Positions 1-13,133 are shown, counted from the first letter of the stretch. The stretch: 64,000 nt of DNA from Ricinus communis (GCF_019578655.1 NC_063263.1:18537001-18601000), one strand, 5' to 3'. Program-made: numbers and translations. The notes: generated from the sequence alone by a model not told the origin.

Positions 1-1340
1 GTCAATTGGCTTAGGGTATAAAGCCGATCGGCTTTAAGGCTTCAGATAGTCTATCTGTGAGTTTCCTTCTGTTTCTCACACCCAAGAGCCGATTTCACAT
101 GTATAGAAGATATAAAATCGATCAAAACATGTAAAATGAATAACAAGCATAAAAACATGAAATTTAGTTAGAAACCTAAAAAAATAATTTAAACCTTAAG
201 AAATTATAACAAACAGTAGGTAAATATAATATTTTTAAATAAATTTCAATTTTTAATTATATAATCCTAAACTCTAATTCAATTGCATAAAATTATAAAG
301 CATTATGTTTACCTACTCATTAACTAATCAGATTCAAAATCCAATAAAATCATATTATCATATTCAAAACCTGAGAATATAAAAGTTATCCGTTTCAAAA
401 CTCAAGAAACATGCATACCATAAAAATATGTAAATCATGCAAGAATTCCAATTCTAACACATATAATAATCATAGAAAGAAACCATAAAATCCTAACATG
501 TTTTTAACAAAGAAACAGAAAAAAAAAATTATAAAGAAAATTAAAAGAGAAAGAAAAGATGATGATATGAATGCTTTGAAACCTTTAAATTATCACTGTA
601 TTATGCAGATCCATGAGTCTCAAGAGTAGAGGAGAAAGTTGATCCAAAGATAAGGTAGGAACCTAGAGTGTTTCATGGTTTTGTATTTACTTTTGAAAAT
701 CACAGTACCTATGATAAAATCTTATTAATCATTTTGTACTCAGTTGCCCCCCCAAAGTCTAGGTTTTTCTTTTCTATTTATAGGAAAAAGTTAAAAAAAA
801 AAACCCTAGAGACTTCAATATACATTCTAATTTGTTTGATAAATATTCATAATTAAAAAACTTAGCTTTTGGACTTATCAAAATGTTAAATGATAAAATT
901 ATCAATAAATATATAAAAATATTATAAAAATCATTAAAATTTAAATAATTATCAATAAAACATTCTAAAATATGTATTTTTATTTATTTTACCATTTTAA
1001 AGTGAAAATACTCAAAAACTACGCAAAAATTCAATTTTTTGACCAACCGGTACTACATAGAGCCGACCTGCATTGCACAAAGCCGATTTGGCTCTACACT
1101 AAGCCGATGAGCTTAGAGATAAAATGTTCTAAAAGAATTTACGGTTTAATCCCTAAACTTGCGAAAATCATTATGTTGATCCTTAAATTTAATTTTTCGC
1201 TAATTGGGTCCAAATTGATTCTAGAAAAGCAATTTTGATTTAATTATTCTTAAAACCCTATTCTCTGATTTGCCCGTCCTCAATCTCCCGAGACCCAAGA
1301 AAAACAGTAACTTTCATCATAGGATTTTCTTGTAATTCCA
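1..1340. repeat. Non-coding region with repeated AGCCGA motifs near both ends
   Basis: No convincing gene is seen. The hexamer AGCCGA recurs near position 23 (inside the perfect palindrome AAGCCGATCGGCTT), 89, 1059, 1080 and 1101, so it clusters at the two sides of the stretch. Such clusters are typical of subterminal repeats in plant DNA transposons, but no target-site duplication or transposase was found. Short reading frames at 668-856 and 972-1238 look random in composition. Identity as a decayed element is inference. Confidence 0.35.
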
Positions 1341-1360
1341 TTGATATCTAGATTCGAAAA

Positions 1361-1398
1361 ATGGTTGCTGACAGCGAGCTCGATTATTTGGATGTCAA
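1361..1398 (+). other. Possible orphan first exon
   Basis: An ATG at 1361 opens a short acidic reading frame beginning MVADSELDYLDV. A GT at 1399-1400 could serve as a donor. The upstream 100 bases are less AT-rich than the surroundings and resemble a 5' leader. No downstream exon could be linked: after 1400 the sequence is AT-rich without coding character. It may be a captured or abandoned gene start, or chance. Confidence 0.15.
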
Positions 1399-1499
1399 GT
1401 TAATATCTTTTTTCTCTTCAACACATATAGAGGGAGAATTCAATACTGCTATAATGGAAGACCATAAAATTTTTATAAAAGGAGAACTCAGACCTTCTA

Positions 1500-3039
1500 T
1501 AAGGATTATTAAACTCTTAAAAATTAATATTTAATTATTAAACTAATTAATAATAAAAAAAGATCACCATTTATCTAAAAATAATTAGCAGTGATAAAAA
1601 AAAATTGATAAAAATAAGAAAATAGAAAAAAAAAAGGAAAAAACTGCTAAAATTTTCTTAAAATTAGAGTTTTTCTTTTCTACTCAAACGATATAAAAAT
1701 TATAATTTAATATACTACTTCTATATAAATTTTCTATCTCAATATATAAATTTTATTACTACAATTTTTTTAAATTAGTAACAACTAAGCCGACCAATCT
1801 TAATAGCATCAATAATAATTTTTTTTAATAAATTTATCTGTGTCTTTTTAAATATATATATATATATATATACTTGAAATTTCATTGTTTTTATCTCTTT
1901 CTTCTTTTAGATTTTTTAAATATATATATAAAAGATATAAACGTGGCAGCGTACAACGAATCCCACAATCTAATTTAACACAATGCTTTTGCACTTATGC
2001 CTGGAACAACTGAATCTGTGTGCCAGAAAAAATTATTATACCATTTTAACGTTTCATATTTCATTAAAATACTCATCTAATAAAATTATAATATATATTT
2101 TATTTTATTTTTAAAAATAATTATTCAATTAATTGTTTGTTAATCTTAAGCTAAAATCGATATATTCAAATTGAATTAAATATTATCATTCTATTAGATG
2201 AATTAAGTTTGATAAACATAATGAATTGAGTTAGATATAATAACTTTTTATACATATAAACAATGTCGCTTTATTCTTTTACATTGAATACATAAAATAA
2301 TGTCTTTTTAAATTAAAAAGTTCAGAAAAGATTGATAGATAAAAATTAAGAAATAATTATCTGAAAGTTTTAATTTTTTAGTTTTGAAATCTAAGTTAAT
2401 TATTTTTATTAACAGAGAAAAAAATTTATTTACGTTATTTGTTATTGAATTATTTAATTTAATTTAATAAATAATTTTTTTGTTGAAATTATATCATCTA
2501 AATTTATTTTATTAATTTCAATTAAAACGGTCATTTCAGTCTAATCTCGAACATTTTAATCTAAAATGGTCGAAATTTTAATTGAGAATAAAAATATTTT
2601 ATTTTTTAATTTATTATTTTTATCAAAACCAAACGGAATAAAAAATGATTTTAATCTCTCTGGAGGCCACATTCATGCATTCGTCCACGTGTCTACAAGC
2701 ATTTACACCTGTCATTTCTCACTCTACCGACCTTAATTTCCTTAGTTTGATTTCGCTCTTATGTTCCTTCAAACGGCGCCGTTACGGTGGGCCATTTGTC
2801 CTTTCACAATTATTCTGGAAAACCTTAGTTTTTTACTTACGGTAATACTTGTCGACAAAATACTTTTATCATCTAAAGAAAGAGTCATGTTTTTTGACTG
2901 TCTATAGAGTTGGCCCCTTAATACTTCCATTTCCTTCGCTTTCAAAGATTTACATTGATTTCGGATGCATCTCTTACTCATGTTTTTGTTTTCTGATGCC
3001 ACAATGCATCCGAATGCAACTTCTACACCATAAGCATTC

Positions 3040-3074
<35 letters not shown>

Positions 3075-3610
3075 TATTGCTTCTTTTTACAATTTTTAAT
3101 ATTTCATTTCTATTTAAATTCCTATTTTAATATAAATTTTATTCTATATTTACTATTATTTATTATTTTTTATATCAGATTTTATTAAATTAATAAAAAT
3201 TTAAATCGGTCAATCTTATTATCAATAATAAAATTCTCTTTAGTAAGTTATATTTTTATACATTATTAATGACTATATATATTAATACTTTAATCTTAAA
3301 AGTGATAAATATTTTTTAGTTCATCTTAAGTTATAGTTAAATTCTTTAGTATTATCCCATAGATAAAAAGATTAATACAGTCATTTTAAGATTTAATGAT
3401 AAAAAAAATTAATAATATTAACTAAAAAATATAGTCCGTGTATAAATTAAAAGGGGACGATATGTCTAGAATGGAAGGTGCATATATTATGGTTTAGATC
3501 TAGCTACAAAGTAATCCTAATTGATAGGCTTGGAAACGTATACAAACTTCATACTCAAAATTGGAGGCCAAATCCTTTGAAATATAAATAAAAAAATATA
3601 TTATAAAACT

Positions 3611-3648
<38 letters not shown>

Positions 3649-5210
3649 GGATTTAAATAATTAGTTTATAATTAAAATATATTAATAGTGAAAGTAGTAG
3701 TTGTATACATTTAGCTATATTAGTTAAAAGTAAATTCTTGTGAAGGGTAAACAAATTTATTGAATAAGAGTGAGAATAATAATAAATATAAAATAAAATA
3801 ATATATAACAAGTAATGCCACATTACAATTAGTCTTTATTTGTATTAATATTAAATATTTAGTTTATAATTAAAATTTTATTTATATAAATATCCAATAA
3901 TAAAATTTATATTATTTATTTATTTTAATTAATTAACTTTCTTTTCTCATTTATTACCTCGAAATTCTCTTGTTACTTGATATTACATATTATTCAGACG
4001 TAGATATAGATATATCTACTCAATAAATCATCTTAAAACTAATGTGCATTAGTTTTTATCCTGAAAGAAAAAAAAGAAATCAATATAAAGCTTATCAAAT
4101 TTACAAATCTGAAATATAAACTGGTAATAGCCCTAAATTTTACAAAATTCTTAATGAAATTCATCTTTTTACATATTATATATAGAGTTTATTTAATATA
4201 GTTAAAAGTTTTATTTTAGGAAAAAATATAAAAAAGTCCCTTGTGAATTAGCGCTTAAGAGGCTGTGATTTTTTTTCATGACAAAAAAATATCATGTAAT
4301 TCAGTTTCCTTATATTTTTACTATCCTATAAACAAATATTTTTAAATTTATATGATTTAATGTCAGTATAACACTCATTCTTAATAGTAAAATCACTTAT
4401 GATGTGATTTAACATATAACTAATTATACTGAATTCAGGTTAAATAAAATTAATATATATTTTTTAATTTTATTATAAATAAAAAATAATATTAAAATAA
4501 AATTATAATAATTTAGAAGTATCATGATAGTTGATTTGGTGGTAACTCGCCTATAAAATAATTTTATTATTAAAAATAAATATTATACTAATATTAAATA
4601 ATAAAAATTTAAAAATATTAATTTATAAAATAATAAAAAATATAAGAAAATCAAATTACAGAGTATTTCTCATAGTTCTGTAAGTGCAAAAACACCTAAT
4701 GATAATATATTTTTTTATACTTTTTTTATTATTTTTTTATACTTTTTGTATTATTTTATTGGCTCATAATCTAATTTCATTCGTTTTTGTAGAAATTAGA
4801 AGGTCAAATACCATTATCTATCCCAAACATATTTCTTGAGAGATCGAGTCAATGCATCAAATACACTTTGCAAATTTTCTTTTTTTCCTTTTAAATGGAG
4901 ATTTTTTTTTTTTTTTTTTCATTTCATTGCCATTTGCCACAACCTTTAGTAGCAATAATTACGATTCCTTTTTTTTATTTTTTGCTTTTTTCATTCTCAA
5001 ATAACTTTTAGAAGATATTACAATTTTATAGCGATTACCAAATTAATAATTTTAAGATTTCGAAAATAGAAAAAAAAAAAAGAATAAAAGTAATAATTAG
5101 AAATATTTATCCATCAGTAACAACATTGTACAACCATGTCTACCAAAGTAGACTCTTGTGTTCCATGTTCACACTTCTTTTTCATATAAAATTAAACAAA
5201 GCCTCTGCAC
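1500..5210. other. AT-rich intergenic region with (TA)n tracts
   Basis: No gene is supported. TA microsatellites lie at about 1851-1871, 3043-3071 and 3613-3647. A somewhat less AT-rich patch at 2640-3010 has overlapping short frames on both strands but no recognisable domain. A poly-T tract sits near 4905-4920. Confidence 0.6.
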
Positions 5211-5212
5211 AA

Positions 5213-5338
5213 GTCAAGTCAATGGAGATTTATGGGACTCCCAGTCTTTACGTCAATCTACTTTTTGTTTTTATTTTTTTTTTAATTTTATCATTTCAGA
5301 AATCGAAAATTTAGAACATCTTTTAACATGTATAAATC
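5213..5338 (+). promoter_or_regulatory. Promoter of chitinase gene 1
   Basis: Two adjacent GTCAA words (5213-5222) give two W-box cores TTGAC on the minus strand. Fourteen bases further on lies GACTCCCAGTCTTTACGTC (5236-5254). It contains the inverted repeat GACT-CCC-AGTC and an ACGTCA end, whose complement TGACGT is an as-1/TGA-type half-site. The same block, 17 of 19 identical, precedes chitinase gene 2. A TATAAATC box is at 5331-5338, 81 bases before the ATG. Function is inferred from position and conservation. Confidence 0.5.
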
Positions 5339-5418
5339 AATAAACCTGTCAATCTTAATTGGCATTATCACTCACTTTTTTTTCTCTGTTTTTGGCCAAT
5401 TTGTCCCTCAAAGTCAAA

Positions 5419-6362
5419 ATGTTAACCCGCCATCTACTGACCATCACCGCCTTAGCAATAATTCTCGCAGGAGCCCTGCTGCCCAAAAACGTAATGGGTC
5501 AGAATTGCGGGTGCTCCCCAGGTCTATGCTGCAGCCAATATGGGTATTGTGGCTCTGGCAAAGACTATTGCGGCCCCGGGTGCCGACAGGGCCCTTGTTT
5601 CGCAGCCCCTGGCAACAATGCTGTTTCAGTGCCCGATCTTGTCACACCAGATTTTTTCAATCGCATAATCAATCAAGCTGCTCCAAGTTGTCCTGGGAAG
5701 AATTTCTACACTAGAAAGGCATTTCTTGAAGCTCTCAATTCTTATTCAGGATTTGGAAAGATAGGTTCTAGTGACGATTCTAAACGTGAGGTTGCTGCTT
5801 TTTTTGCTCATGTCACCCACGAGACTGGATGTAAGATCTCTCCATCTTCTCTCTTTTTTAGATGAATTCACTTATAGATTTATTATAGTTTATGTGCACA
5901 GAATGTTGAGGCCATTGTCAGCTCAGAAGCTAACTTATCATCTCGGTTTTCTTTTCAGATTTTTGTTACAGGGAGGAGCAGAACACAGGTGATAAAAGCT
6001 TCTGCGACCCAAGTTACAGGGATTACCCATGTACTCCAGGCAAACGCTACTATGGGCGTGGCCCAATTCAACTGACATGGAATTACAACTATGGAGCAGC
6101 AGGAAGGAGCAACAACTTTGATGGATTGAACAATCCTGAAATTGTTTCACAAAACCCTGTTATCTCATTTAAGAGTGCTTTGTGGTTCTGGATGAACAAC
6201 GTTCATTCTCGGGTAACACAAGGATTTGGGGCTACAATTCAAGCCATTAACAGTGGTGAATGCGGTGGCAAAGAAACCAGAAAGGTTCAAGCTCGAGTTG
6301 ATTTGTACACAAAATATTGTAGCCAATTTGGTGTGTCTCCTGGTGGTAATCTATACTGCTAA
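5419..6362 (+). CDS. Class IV chitinase (GH19 with hevein domain), complete
   Basis: Secreted endochitinase that hydrolyses beta-1,4-GlcNAc links in fungal chitin. Exons are 5419-5830 and 5959-6362, with a phase-1 GT-AG intron of 128 bases. The product is 271 residues, the usual class IV length. Residues 1-27 form a signal peptide ending VMG. Residues 28-60 are a hevein-type chitin-binding domain with eight cysteines, and residues 61-70 are a short hinge. The catalytic domain starts near SVPDLV. GH19 landmarks are HETG with E135 as proton donor, FCYREEQ with E144 as the second acidic residue, then [16 protein letters not shown]. An in-frame ATG at 5359 would add 20 residues, but 5419 gives a normal signal peptide and lies after the TATA box at 5331. 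This is the first of four tandem homologues. AATAAA-like words follow the stop near 6525. Confidence 0.93.
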
Positions 6363-9180
6363 GAGAAAAAAGAAAAATCATGTACTGGAATGGACTGATT
6401 TATTAAATAATCATAGATAGATACATCTGTCTATTAAATGTCCTCTTCTTCTTAGTGTCATGTATCAGTATTATGTCTAAATTTATGTAATTAGTTTGTG
6501 AAACTAACGTGTAAGGATTAATTGTCAAAATAAAATAAAATAAAGGACAGTGGGATTGAATAGTGTTAGAGATTTTAGAAGCCCTTATTGAATCACAATT
6601 TCTTAGAAAAATATATGTGATAACAATAATCGAAATACTTAAGTTAGGACCATGAGTACTTATTATTGGACTTTTGCCAATTCCGTGATGAAGATGATAA
6701 CAATCTAAGATGTGGATGGCCAATTATTAGTAGTGGACCTATTTGTTAAAATAGTTAAAATAAGACTTATTTAGCCTTGAGTTATAAGTTCGGGAAAATA
6801 TTTTACTCTTTATTTAAATTTTTTATGTAATTTTTATGGTTTAATTTCTTAAATAGCTTTTAAAGGAAATTTCATATTTTTTTATAAAATATTATATTTA
6901 TTTTTGTATGATATTAAATTTTTATTGTCACATATGTTTATATAATAAGTTATAAATTTATTAAATATAAATTATAAATTTATTGATAATAAATTTATTT
7001 ATAAACAATACAATCATTAAGTATTACTTATAGATTTATCATATTTAACATTTAGATTAATCATTTGATGACTATAAATTTATTAATTAATATATAAATT
7101 TATTAAAAATTTATTGAACTATAATTTATATATTAGGTATACGTATATGATGAACCGATAATTTATAATTTATGAACTCTTTTTATTTTTAATCTGTGTT
7201 CCTTATTTCTTTTTTTTTTTTCTTTTTAGAGTATAATGTATAAACATATGTAATGAATTTATATTCTATAATTGATGAACCGGTTATTTTTAACTTAAAA
7301 ACATATAGTTATAGTTTCTATTAATAAATTTATGTTGATTGTCTATGATTATTTTATAATTTATAATTATAAATATGAAATTATTAATTATATTAATATT
7401 TCAATATAATTTATAAATCTTTAAACTTAAAATATCATTATATAATAATACAAATTCAAATTTAAATTTTATGAAATGAGATGTAATACAATTTAAAATA
7501 TGTATACTAGATACACCAAATATCATCTACCCAAATCCATGATATAACAATGGCAAATTGTTAGTCAAGAAGACTTAAACTCTAGTGCTTCTCTAGAAGG
7601 CCTTGCTACCCTTTCGACCCTAGCTATTGCAATCGTTATTTATTGGGTTTTTTTTTATTCATATAAATGTAACTATAGGATCCTATATACATCTAAACTG
7701 ACTTAATGTTAAAACTTGAGGCCAATTTTTATTAGCATATCAATTAGAAGACATAAATGACAAAATATCTATAAACCAGTATCAATACCTTATAATTAAC
7801 CCATTAAGCTTCCACACCAACTTTAACTTCTAATTGCCTTTTTCTTTTTTTTCTTTTCTCTTATATGGCTCTTGTAATAAGTACTTTTACTTTACAACGT
7901 TAGCTCCCATAAGTTCTACTCTAAAAACCAATTATAATTTTTACACTTTATTATACTTTCATAAAATCCATCCATTAAATTATATGCATAAAACTATATC
8001 TTATAAAAATATAAGGATAAAATTGAAAATTAAACTTTAGGAGATAAAATGAGAAAGGGCACTATTGTAATTTCTAAGTGCAAGTAGCCTACTTTTTCTT
8101 TACATGTCAGGACTACTTTGATGTCAAATAGTCTTACGTATAATGGATGTGGCGAGTTGTTTGTGGGCGAATCTCATTTGATTGAGGCTGATCGATGATA
8201 TTTGAAATATAATAAACAAATTAAAAGTTTGCCCAAACTTTATTATTCGATTAATGGAATATTTAAATTCAATAATAATCAATCATCATCAAACAGTTAA
8301 GATTAAAATCGAATAGTCCAAGTATTGAGTAATTACTGAATTTACTTAAAACTTTATATGATCCAATACACTAAACTTTATATTCTCTAAAGTATATATT
8401 TGTGTGATGTTTAAGTAACGAGTATTATTCGAGTTTACTCAAATTAAGACTTAATTGATTATAAATTAATGATAATACTTTTTATATTTATAATCTTAGT
8501 CTTTAATAGAATTAAGTTTTGACTTAGTTTGGTTACACATCTAATTTAGAAGTACTAAATTTTTATAATATAATTAGTGTTTAAATCAGATAAATATATG
8601 AAATTATTTCTAATAGTGTTCTTTATTTTGAAAGATATATTTTTATAATAAAGATAACTTAAAGGAGTATTTATATAAAAACAATAAATTTTTTTATTTA
8701 AATTCAATACTCTTTATATTTTACACTATATTATACTCTTTTCAATAAATATTCATAATTGAGATTTTTTAAATTTTTATAGGTACATTAAAATTAAATG
8801 CAATGTAAAGTTTGACTGGGTAAGGGAATGTAGAAAACCAAACTGAATTTTTATTTTATATTTAATAAATAACAAGTTTATTAAAATCTTATTTTATTGA
8901 ATAAATAAATAAAAGAACTTAATATAGAGAGAGTATTTTAGAGATAGTCCGAACTTGGTCTAAAATGATAACATTGTTGAATTGAAAGGTACATATTCGT
9001 CTAAAATGATAACATTGTTGAATTGAAAGGTACATATTGAGAGTCATAATTTTCCAATTTTCATATCTTTCTAGAAAATTACACTGAAATAATACTTATC
9101 TCTAACACACTTGTCGAAATATTAAGAGAAGGCACAGACTAGACTTTTCAATCCTAAGGTTTAAGCCGCATAGAGTTTTA
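6363..9180. other. Intergenic DNA between chitinases 1 and 2
   Basis: About 3 kb of AT-rich sequence with no supported gene. Tandem-like ATAAATTTATT words occur around 6930-7150. The phrase GATGAACCG recurs near 7150 and 7276. A slightly less AT-rich patch at 7540-7640 has no open frame of note. The short frame at 7834-8040 looks random. Confidence 0.6.
8958..9039 (+). repeat. Tandem duplication of a 41-bp unit
   Basis: Two head-to-tail copies of a 41-base unit, starting GTCTAAAATGATAACATTG and ending TACATATT, lie at 8958-8998 and 8999-9039. They are identical except possibly at the last base, so the duplication looks recent. It sits about 300-380 bases upstream of the gene 2 TATA box and could lie in its promoter. 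Confidence 0.85.
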
Positions 9181-9190
9181 CTGCTGAGAA

Positions 9191-9347
9191 GACTCCCAGT
9201 CTACACGTCGAGTCGACCTGCTTCATGCAGTCGTGGCATTAAGCGGCAGCCGTTAGGCCAGAAATTGGGTACATATATTTTTCTTTTATGTTGAATTTTA
9301 ATCAAATACGCAAACCCTATTCTTCTTCAAATTATCTCTATAAATAA
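9191..9347 (+). promoter_or_regulatory. Promoter of chitinase gene 2
   Basis: GACTCCCAGTCTACACGTC at 9191-9209 matches the block upstream of gene 1 at 17 of 19 positions and keeps the GACT-CCC-AGTC inverted repeat and the ACGT core. A canonical TATAAATAA is at 9339-9347, 122 bases before the ATG. The paired TTGAC cores seen just before the block in gene 1 are not present here. Confidence 0.5.
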
Positions 9348-9460
9348 CCTCTTAACCTTTCTTTAGTATGCATGTCATTTCAGTTCTCTCATACAGTCAT
9401 AGTCTCACTCTCAACCCTAATCTTCATTTCTCTAAGAAAACGTTTGCCCGCATTAGTACC

Positions 9461-10619
9461 ATGAGAAACAATAATGTACTCATCTTCACCTTAGCAATAG
9501 CTCTTACAGGAGCCCTGCTGTTCAAAGATGTAAAGGGTCAAGGTGTTTCAGTTCCTGATATTGTTACACCAGATTTCTTTAATGGCATAATTAGTCAAGC
9601 TCCTGCAACTTGTGCTGGGAAGAACTTTTACTCCAGAGATGCATTTCTTAATGCTCTCAATTCTTATTCTCAGTTTGGAAAACTTGGTACCGCTGATGAC
9701 TCTAAACGCGAGATTGCTGCTTTCTTTGCTCATGTCACCCATGAGACTGGATGTAAGATCTCTCTTTTTATCTATTTTGTTTCTTATACTTAACCGAAAA
9801 CTTTGATCTCTTTCGTTTCAATCATTCGACCAAATTAAGTGGAAAGTTCGGTATAAATGAACATTTATATTATTATTTATATTTATATGGATACATCTAT
9901 ATGTAAATGACAGTTTGTCAACGGAAGCTATAATCTTATTCTTCTTAACTATCCTCAGTGTAAGAAAAATATATACTGAAAAAGCTAACATAGTAAAATA
10001 TTTATATAACTTAATCGTCAAATAAAAAATATCCAAAAACAAATTCGTGTGATATCTTTTTTGTGTATTCTTCGCTAAGAATAAATAAATATATAAATAA
10101 AAGTAGTACTTAATATGACTTGGTATTAAGTCTGAGGAATGGTGAAATGCTTGTTCGACTAATAACCTTAAAGAGATCTTACTGTAGTAACATATTTTTC
10201 TTCTGATTTTAGATTTCTGCAATATTGAGGAGCAAAATGTTGGTGCTGAGACATACTGCGACACAACAAGGACAGATTATCCATGTGCTCAAGGAAAGAG
10301 ATACTACGGGCGGGGTCCCATGCAACTAACATGGAACTACAACTATGGAGCAGCAGGGAAGAGCAACAACTTTGACGGACTGGGAAATCCTGAAATTGTA
10401 GCAACAGATGCTGTCATATCATTCAAGACTGCCTTATGGTACTGGATGGAAAATGTCCGCCCTTCTGTCTCCCAAGGATTTGGAGCTACAATTAGGGCCA
10501 TCAATGGTGCTGTTGAATGTGATGGCAAAGAACCTGCTAAAGTTCAAGCTCGTATTGATTTGTATACCAAATACTGTGGCCAATTTGGTGTTTCTCCTGG
10601 ACCTAATCTCCAATGCTAA
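9461..10619 (+). CDS. GH19 chitinase lacking the hevein domain (class IV-derived)
   Basis: Secreted chitinase made only of signal peptide and catalytic domain. Exons are 9461-9752 and 10213-10619, with a phase-1 intron of 460 bases at the same codon as in gene 1. The product is 232 residues. The signal peptide (1-26, ending VKG) is followed directly by QGVSVPDIV, where gene 1 has 40 residues of chitin-binding domain and hinge. Catalytic E95 (HETG) and E104 (FCNIEEQ) are retained, as is [16 protein letters not shown]. The closest relative in the window is gene 1. The missing segment is an in-frame loss rather than a frameshift. It would be predicted to be active on soluble or accessible chitin with weaker binding to insoluble chitin. 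The ATG at 9368 would place 31 non-signal residues in front, so 9461 is preferred. Confidence 0.92.
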
Positions 10620-12245
10620 GATATGTGTCATGCATTTGCATTGGTAAATGGCTTCTAGTCGTTTTCATAGTTAAAATGAAATAAGAGTTGCACCCTTCTG
10701 TTTAGTTCAATGGTGCAAAAATAGATGCTTACATGTCATAACTTTCAAAAATACTCAAAGTTTATGAGTTTTCATATGTCTTAAAGTTATGTACTAGATG
10801 TGTTTTTATTTAAAGATTATCATAAAATAAAAAAAAGTTATTAGTTATCTACTCTCTTGAATGCACATTAATCCAAGTAGTTGAAACTTCTTCCATACGA
10901 TTATTTTTAATTTGAAAATATTTTGTATATTTTAATTTATTATGCTCAAATAATTACTGGACAGTTAGTATTAAAGTGTGAAAATAAAAAAGTCTGAACC
11001 AAATTTAAAAATTCAATTCGACTTGTCCAAAATCTGACATAACCAAAGTTAAATTTAATAAAAAATTGAAGATTCGAATTCAAAATGACTCAAATCTGAA
11101 GCGAGTTAAGATCGAAATAATTCGAGACTCAAGTGCCTCGGGATCGAATTAATTTGAGTCTTAAAAAGTCAAAAATTGAAAATAATATGAACCCAGGATA
11201 GATCCGGCTCAAGATCCAAAAATAGGAATTTATTTTCGACACAATCCAATTCAAGATACAAAATGATTTGAAATATAATTTTCTATTAATATAAAAATAA
11301 TATCTTTATAAGATTTAATTATTATATATATGAGCAATAAATTTTGATATTAATATATCAAAAATAAAAATATTAATTAGTAACTAGACAAGATAATTTA
11401 ATTCAAATTATAGATATTTACATTTGTTATCCGGTGATTTAGTTATTTTCTTATCTTAAATTCTTTTAGAAAACATAAAAAAAAAAGTACTTTAAGTAGC
11501 TTGTCCTGCAAGATTTATTTGATTCGATATTTATAAATAAATTAATTAAAATTAGAAGTACATTAAACTCATATTAACTATTAACTAATTAAATATATTC
11601 ATTATTCTATTGGGTGGTAAATAATAAGTATAATAAATTTTAAAAATAGTTTTATTTAATAAATATTCATAAATTAATTAATTAGAAGTACATTGAATCT
11701 ATAATAATAGTTAAGTATATTCATAATTTTACTAGTTATCTAGTTAAAATAATTATAAATTAACTGATAAATTAATTAATTATTCATTAATTGATAAATT
11801 AATTAATTGTTTAATAATCAATTTATTAATACTTTTCTCACTTAATAGATTAATTAATCCTAAGTTTCGTGAGATTAAAAAGCAAAATTTGATAAATTAA
11901 TTCAAAAATTTAACTAGAATCCGATAATTTGATCCAAAATTTTTTAAAATTTGAGACAATTCAAACAAAATATTATCTGAATCAAACTCCGAACAGAATC
12001 CATAATTATCCAAACTCAAAAAGAAAAAGCAGGACCAACAAGCTCGAACTATACCCAACTTAAACCTAATCTAAACTAAACTCAAACTTAGTAGAGTCTA
12101 AAATTATCCAAATTCAAGATAGCCTAAATTCAAAATATAATTAAATCTAAAATGATTCAAAATCTGAAATAATTTTGTCAGCTAACCCGCGTTTACCATC
12201 TCTATTAGAGCATTCAACTCACATAGAGTAGTCAACTCATTTCTT
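10620..12245. repeat. Intergenic DNA with word-repetitive TE remnants
   Basis: No gene is seen. From about 11000 to 12180 the sequence is built from variants of AATTCGAG, ACTCAAAT, TCCGAA and similar words in both orientations, for example TTCGAGACTCAAGTG near 11121 and AATTTGAGTC near 11152. This style is common in degenerate plant MITE and LTR remnants. Long ATTAATTAATT runs occur at 11540-11860. Confidence 0.5.
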
Positions 12246-12249
12246 AGAA

Positions 12250-13133
12250 GGGTGTATTTAATTAAGATTTTTAAAGATATTTATAGATTTCTTTTAAGTG
12301 AATGAATTTTGCAGAGTTTACAGTTGATTTTTATAAAGTTTATGAATTTATGACTTTTACAAGCTTTATTTTGAAAGACTTTTATAGAATTTATACATTT
12401 GTTAATGATTTTTATAAACATTATTTTGAGAGGCTTTTATATATATTTATAGCTTTTATAGACATTAAACAACTTTTATTGATTTTTATATATATAGTTT
12501 TATGTAATTTATTTATTAAAATATAACAAAATAAAAATTCTAAAATAATTAATAAAATTTGATATTTTTTATTAGTTTTTTTAAACTTAAAAAAAATTAA
12601 AGAATTGTTTCGACTAATAGATTTTTCTTTTACACCCAAAATAAAAACAACTCAAAGATTCAAGTGCCAAATTCAACATAAAAACTGTAAATATTTTCTT
12701 CTTTAAGAAGATCTAACTAAAACATCTAACTAACTCTATGTAACAAAACTTAAGATAATATTAAAAAAAGAAATTACATGCTCAATATCATTCCACACAT
12801 TAGCTATAGCTGTCTTTGATTCATTGAAGGTATTTCTTGAAAAAGCCTGTTCAAATTTTGAGATTTTCTATTTGTATCAACTTACAAAAAATCATTCAAA
12901 GTATATTAAATTTCATTGTTTATAAAAATTCATGATTTTTTGAATATGAGTTTATTTTTATTAACTATTTAAAAATTCATCCTTTAATTTTTATAGATTT
13001 TTTTTTTAAATTTGTCAAAGTCATTATTAATAGTTTGTATAAACTATTATTAAATACACCATAATTTTTAAAAATTTTAAAAATTAGAATTGAATATCTC
13101 ATAATTTTTTGAGGTCCAAATTGAATACATCCC
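12250..13133. mobile_element. MITE-like element with GGGTGTATTTAATT ends
   Basis: The left end GGGTGTATTTAATT (12250) matches the complement of the right end, GGGATGTATTCAATT (near 13119-13133), with few mismatches. A further internal inverted copy, ATTAAATACACCA, lies near 13053. The interior is AT-rich and made of TTTATAGA/TTTATAAA words without a transposase. Size and TIRs fit a non-autonomous Mutator- or hAT-like MITE. No clean target-site duplication was found. Confidence 0.5.
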
